From an uncultured Rhodospirillaceae bacterium (lineage in GTDB: Bacteria; Pseudomonadota; Alphaproteobacteria; RF32; CAG-239): a stretch of DNA of 9,918 bases. Below the pieces are notes generated by a model. It saw only the letters and a list, made by a program, of their open reading frames with translations, was not told where the DNA came from and did not search any database. Where the stretch lies: contig OMQE01000012.1 in the NCBI GenBank assembly GCA_900313155.1, positions 1-9,918 of the forward strand, in the 5' to 3' direction. This document shows, piece after piece, positions 7,140 through 9,918 of this stretch. The first letter of the stretch is position 1. Every line of letters starts with the position of its first letter. A program made the position numbers and the translations under genes.

Positions 7140-8032
7140 AATTACGTGCTTTAAGTGTTTGTTTGGCTGTTTTATTCTGTATTAGCAATGCTTATGCCGA
7201 TGAAGACGTGATTATGCGTCAGGTTTTTGGTCAGGCGTGCGATGCCCGTCAGCGCGGAGATGATGCGCGTACGGCTGAAAACAGAGCCGTTGATAAGGCC
7301 GGTCTTGATGCCGTTAAAAAAGCCGGTATTATACAAGATTATGCACAAAATTTAAACGAACAGGCGCTGAATTTGATTTCGTATCGTATTATTGATGAAT
7401 ATTTGTTTGATAGTGAACATCAAAAAACAACGGAAGACGATAAACAAGTTTGTGTGGAAATGTCTGCTCGGCTGGAAATGACACCGGACGATTTAGTCGA
7501 ATTGATTAACGAATATAAATACAGCGCCGGACCGACAGAGGTGGAAATAAAAGAAGCAGTTGAGGAAGTTCAGCAACAAATTCAATTCAAACCGCAAAAT
7601 TTGAATGAAAAAAAATTGCTCTACATCAAACCGTTGAAGTTTTGGAACGGTGTTGAAACAGCTAATTATACTGATACGTTGCATGAAAGTTTTGCAAACA
7701 GTTCATATTTTTTTGTGACAGATAACCAAGATATGGCGGATTATATTTTGATGCCGTCGGTTGAAGAAGCTAAAGTTGATGCCGTGGATAGCCAGAATCG
7801 TAAAATGAAAATGGTGGTGTTGTTAGATATTATTGCAACCCATGACAATAGCTTTGATATGTTGCATGAACAGCAAAATCATTTTATTTTGTTTGCTGCA
7901 GATAAAGACGAACAAAAAATGGCAGATACATTGATTAAAAAACTTTTGGTTCGCGGCGCAACAGCTCTTTCGCCACAACTGGATAAAAAAATCGGTCAAA
8001 GCTTAGAAAGCGAAAAATTACTGGGCAAATAA
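7130..8032 (+). CDS. Periplasmic protein with FlgT/LPP20-like N-terminus and LpoB/CsgG-like C-terminus (tentative)
   Basis: A 300-residue exported protein. Residues 1-23 form a signal peptide cleaved after AYA. Residues 30-130 show a pattern of the FlgT-N/LPP20 type: VFGQACDARQRGDDARTAENRAVDKAG (about 32-58), then SYRIIDEY (84-91), then QVCVEMSARLEMT (106-118). These domains act in outer-membrane or flagellar basal assemblies. A Gln/Glu-rich linker (135-160) leads to a second alpha/beta part: LLYIKPLKFWNG (163-174), SYFFVTDNQDMADYILMPSVEEAKVDA (192-218), MKMVVLLDIIATHDN (226-240), like the N-terminal fold of TolB, LpoB and CsgG. Cys37 and Cys108 could form a disulfide. Start is TTG at 7130 by ribosome-site spacing; GTG at 7133 is possible. 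It overlaps the lipoprotein gene, so the pair is very likely a functional unit. Function is inferred only from fold-like patterns. Confidence 0.85.
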   Translation: MVVKLRALSVCLAVLFCISNAYADEDVIMRQVFGQACDARQRGDDARTAENRAVDKAGLDAVKKAGIIQDYAQNLNEQALNLISYRIIDEYLFDSEHQKTTEDDKQVCVEMSARLEMTPDDLVELINEYKYSAGPTEVEIKEAVEEVQQQIQFKPQNLNEKKLLYIKPLKFWNGVETANYTDTLHESFANSSYFFVTDNQDMADYILMPSVEEAKVDAVDSQNRKMKMVVLLDIIATHDNSFDMLHEQQNHFILFAADKDEQKMADTLIKKLLVRGATALSPQLDKKIGQSLESEKLLGK

Positions 8033-8145
8033 AGTAAAAATTGGTATTGATAGAAAATATATAGTAAAAATAGATGGTTATATCTCAAGATTTTGCATTA
8101 TCAAAACTTTTGTATTTTTTTAGCACTATCTTAAAATAAATTTAA
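8033..8145. other. AT-rich intergenic stretch without gene
   Basis: No open frame, RNA gene or convincing hairpin terminator for the upstream pair is visible here. It is strongly AT-rich, with T and A runs, and lies directly upstream of the leader promoter, so it could hold an UP element or binding sites for nucleoid proteins. Confidence 0.5.
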
Positions 8146-8174
8146 TTGATTTTTTAATTTTTCTTCTGTATCAT
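8146..8174 (+). promoter_or_regulatory. Predicted promoter for the adhesin leader
   Basis: TTGATT (8146-8151, four of six) and TATCAT (8169-8174, five of six) are separated by exactly 17 bases, downstream of AT-rich sequence. The -10 is identical to the one proposed for msbA. Transcription would start near 8181, just before the first leader hairpin. Confidence 0.6.
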
Positions 8175-8352
8175 TTGAAATGGATGCAGAAATCTGCATT
8201 TTGAGTACCTTAAAGGTGCAAGAGAGCTGTCGTAAGCTCAATATCAGTATCGGTGTTAGGATATAACATCGTCAATTTATCAGCTGTTCGTAGCGGCTGA
8301 AAATAAATATATCCCCGATTCATATTTGATATGGTCGGGGAGCTTTTGGCGA

Positions 8353-8421
8353 ATGTCCAAGAGTCGTATGGCTATATTTGAAAAATACGACTCTAAAGGT
8401 CAAGAGAGTCATTTATACTGA
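8353..8421 (+). CDS. Possible leader peptide, 22 codons
   Basis: ATG at 8353 opens a 22-codon frame ending in TGA at 8419-8421, with GGGGAG about 10 bases upstream as a possible ribosome site (itself in the 3' arm of the hairpin 8312-8341). It covers the stem 8360-8369/8385-8394 and the following segment 8398-8410. Ribosomes here would change which downstream stems form. The peptide has no striking run of one amino acid, so classic amino-acid attenuation is not indicated. Translation is unproven, and the frame may exist by chance. Confidence 0.25.
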   Translation: MSKSRMAIFEKYDSKGQESHLY

Positions 8422-8440
8422 TATGATTTACGAACTCTCC

Positions 8441-8470
8441 GACCGCCTGTCAAAGGTGGTCTTATTTTTT
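8441..8470 (+). terminator. Intrinsic terminator within the adhesin 5' leader
   Basis: GACCGCC (8441-8447) and GGTGGTC (8455-8461) pair over 7 bases with one G-U pair and a 7-base loop, followed by TTATTTTTT (8462-8470). It sits only 30 bases before the adhesin ATG at 8501, so unless it is bypassed it should stop transcription before the gene. Its 5' arm is shared with a competing stem. Confidence 0.75.
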
Positions 8471-8500
8471 AACGTTAAAAAAATGAACGAGGTAAATCAT

Positions 8501-9918
8501 ATGATAAAACTTTCAAAGAATGGTATTACAACCTTAAAAAAGCAGTATAAAAGTGTGTTGCTTAAATGTTTGGCAATAAACGCCGGCGTATTTATGATGA
8601 CAGTGCCGGCTATGGCAACGGAAATTACGGAAGATACGGTGTTTTCTTCCGATTATGATGGGGCAATATATAATTCATCAGATATGGGTGGGCAAGGCTC
8701 TCTGTATTTTGGTGACGAATTGGTAATTTCCGATGGTGTAAACACAGCTAATGAGCATATTATTGTTGGACCGGTGCACGATTTTGAAAACGGAAATAAT
8801 ATTAAAATTACCGGTGGGGAAACCACATTTGTTGGGCGTTCGCTCAATACATCTTCCGGTGCAATAGAAATGTCTGGAGGCGTATTAAACTTTAATAGTT
8901 CAGATGATAGTGAAAATGATGATTTAACGCTTTGGGCGGCAAAAGATATTAAGATTAGCGGCGGAACAATAAATTTGAATGGTGAAGATGCGTCTATAGA
9001 TACAATTTATGATTGGACAGATGCAGACGGTAATCCGTATCCGGCACCGGAAAATCCTGGTAACATTAATATTTCAGGCGGAACAATCAATATGAATGTG
9101 GCAAGCCAAATAGCTTCTGAGGGAGCAATAAATATTTCCGGTGGTAAATTTAATCTGCTTGATTCTAGTATATATTCTGTAAATAAAATGAATATTACTG
9201 GTGGCACTTTTGTTATGGAAAATAGTGGTTTCCAGTCAGGTAATGATAACTTTGAAGGTTCTGCTAATACCGATATGATACTTCAAAGCACCAAAATTAC
9301 GGCAACAGATTCTGACATAGAATCGACACACGATATTATCATTAAAAATTCTGAAATTTCATTGGTTAGCACAAATCCTGTTTTAGATAATGAGGGGGCT
9401 GGTGTTGCATATGAAGGAAGCGGAGAAGACGAAGCGGAAACATTTGGTATTTGGGCAGATAACAATGTTTCTGTAACCAACAGCACTATTAGTGTTAAAG
9501 ATAGTTATATCGCCAGTGAAAAAAATATTTTAATTGATGGAAGTGCAACAGATTTAACAATTGACCGCGGTTCGGTTAAAAGTGAAAGCGGCGATATTAC
9601 AATTTCCGGTGGTAAAATTGAAGTAGAAAATAACGGTGAAATTAAGGCTCACAATGGCAAATTAAGTCTAAGTGGCGGTGAAATTACTGTAAATAATGGT
9701 GAAGTAGATGGTTTGAATGCTGATATTTCTGGTAATGTTAAAATCAACGTTGCAAATGGTTGGCTAGGGGCTGATGAAATGTTAACTATTTCCGGTGGTA
9801 CGCTGAATTTGAAAGACGGTGCTCGTATTTCGACTACCGCTAAAAATACCGGTGATATTAATATTTCTGGTTCAGCAAAAATTGATTTGAGTGAATCGGA
9901 AATTCGCGGAATCGGTGG
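8501..9918 (+). CDS. Exported beta-helix repeat protein, adhesin/autotransporter-like (partial, runs off the window)
   Basis: The first 472 codons are present with no stop. A long signal peptide has an extended charged n-region (residues 1-22) and a hydrophobic core, with likely cleavage after AMA at residue 39; long n-regions are common in type V secreted proteins. The mature part is Asn-, Ser-, Gly-, Asp- and Thr-rich, lacks cysteine and carries an irregular repeat of the form I-x-I-[ST]-G-G followed by a strand such as TINLN. Repeats are at about residues 102-106, 123-127, 151-155, 190-194, 211-215, 231-235, 367-371, 389-393, 429-433 and 454-458. Spacing is mostly 20-40 residues, as in right-handed beta-helix passenger domains of autotransporter adhesins. 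I chose ATG 8501 because GAGG lies 8 bases upstream; an in-frame ATG at 8483 has no ribosome site. A C-terminal beta-barrel or other anchor is expected beyond the window but not seen. Confidence 0.88.
   Translation, partial: MIKLSKNGITTLKKQYKSVLLKCLAINAGVFMMTVPAMATEITEDTVFSSDYDGAIYNSSDMGGQGSLYFGDELVISDGVNTANEHIIVGPVHDFENGNNIKITGGETTFVGRSLNTSSGAIEMSGGVLNFNSSDDSENDDLTLWAAKDIKISGGTINLNGEDASIDTIYDWTDADGNPYPAPENPGNINISGGTINMNVASQIASEGAINISGGKFNLLDSSIYSVNKMNITGGTFVMENSGFQSGNDNFEGSANTDMILQSTKITATDSDIESTHDIIIKNSEISLVSTNPVLDNEGAGVAYEGSGEDEAETFGIWADNNVSVTNSTISVKDSYIASEKNILIDGSATDLTIDRGSVKSESGDITISGGKIEVENNGEIKAHNGKLSLSGGEITVNNGEVDGLNADISGNVKINVANGWLGADEMLTISGGTLNLKDGARISTTAKNTGDINISGSAKIDLSESEIRGIG
8804..9874 (+). 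repeat. Protein-level I-x-I-S-G-G repeats
   Basis: Ten copies of a degenerate coding unit around the 'ATT-TCC-GGT-GGT' type core, in residues 102-458 of the adhesin. The copies differ in codon use and spacing, so they are old, diverged repeats and not a recent tandem expansion. Confidence 0.75.

Larger units (their letters stand above)
8181..8500 (+). ncRNA. Long structured 5' leader, candidate attenuator or riboswitch
   Basis: About 320 bases between a predicted promoter and the adhesin start codon are dense with stems. Perfect or wobble stems are: 8184-8190/8193-8199; 8224-8228/8235-8239; 8251-8258/8264-8271 (one G-U); 8281-8287/8293-8299 (two G-U); 8312-8318/8335-8341 with inner stem 8321-8325/8329-8333; 8360-8369/8385-8394 (10 perfect pairs). 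A 10-base perfect long-range match joins 8241-8250 and 8415-8424. Near the 3' end, 8398-8401 plus 8404-8409 can pair with 8441-8444 plus 8434-8439, which competes with the terminator stem at 8441-8461. I could not match it to lysine, glycine, TPP, cobalamin, SAM, c-di-GMP or fluoride riboswitch cores. It could instead be an independent small RNA that ends at 8470. Confidence 0.6.

Noticed and set aside
8180..8266. Possible 28-codon frame at the start of the leader
   Set aside because: It has no ribosome site, and its ATG would lie at or before the predicted transcription start, so it is probably not translated. The K-x-Q-E-S similarity to the 22-codon frame comes from the duplicated DNA box.
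8184..8341. Hairpins 8184-8199 and 8312-8341 as further terminators
   Set aside because: The T-runs after them are short and interrupted, so they are more likely structural parts of the leader.
8181..8480. Match to a known riboswitch, especially lysine (AGGUGC and AAGAGU-like words)
   Set aside because: Only short words agree; the conserved core of the lysine aptamer, including GCCGAAG, is missing. Other common riboswitch cores are absent as well.
8653..9486. Minus-strand open frames of 64-67 codons opposite the adhesin gene
   Set aside because: They are Pro/Ser-rich mirror images of the Gly/Asn-rich repeats and have no start signals.
1..9918. CRISPR array, insertion sequence, tRNA or rRNA
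   Set aside because: I saw no regular direct repeats with spacers, no transposase or terminal inverted repeats, and no tRNA or rRNA signature on either strand.

Overview
The window looks like chromosome of an AT-rich Gram-negative bacterium. Evidence for an outer membrane is an MsbA-type lipid A exporter, a lipoprotein with a lipobox, several secreted proteins with signal peptides, and a large surface-type beta-helix protein. Gene content (MsbA, RmuC, DUF4139 and DUF1294 proteins, an LpoB/CsgG-like pair) fits a low-GC, host-associated alphaproteobacterium, but that placement is inference from style and family and not a proven assignment. The standard code with TGA as stop is in use.

Layout. 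Bases 1-2932 hold a minus-strand operon, msbA-like exporter > HAD phosphatase > rmuC (cut by the window edge), with a 10-base gap and an ATGA overlap. A short divergent region (2933-3102) carries a good promoter for each side. Bases 3103-4428 hold two tightly spaced plus-strand genes that I do not recognise, ending in a hairpin terminator shared with the convergent DUF4139 gene. Bases 4450-6357 hold a minus-strand pair: a DUF1294 membrane protein followed by an exported DUF4139 protein whose Shine-Dalgarno overlaps the upstream stop codon. Bases 6480-8032 hold a plus-strand overlapping pair: a cysteine-rich outer-membrane-type lipoprotein and a periplasmic protein, both probably of the LpoB/CsgG-like class. 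Bases 8033-8500 hold no ordinary gene but contain a promoter and a roughly 320-base, highly structured leader. From 8501 to the window end runs the first 472 codons of an exported, repeat-rich beta-helix protein.

The most interesting part is the leader at 8181-8500. It contains a chain of segments that can pair in mutually exclusive ways (8360-8369 with 8385-8394, 8389-8394 with 8405-8410, 8398-8409 with 8434-8444, 8441-8447 with 8455-8461), the last being an intrinsic terminator just before the adhesin gene. A 22-codon reading frame lies over the first three segments. This is the geometry of a transcription attenuator or riboswitch, and I cannot match it to any known RNA family. Four themes recur: envelope lipid export, envelope lipoprotein/periplasmic assembly factors, an exported DUF4139 protein, and a surface protein under apparent attenuation control.
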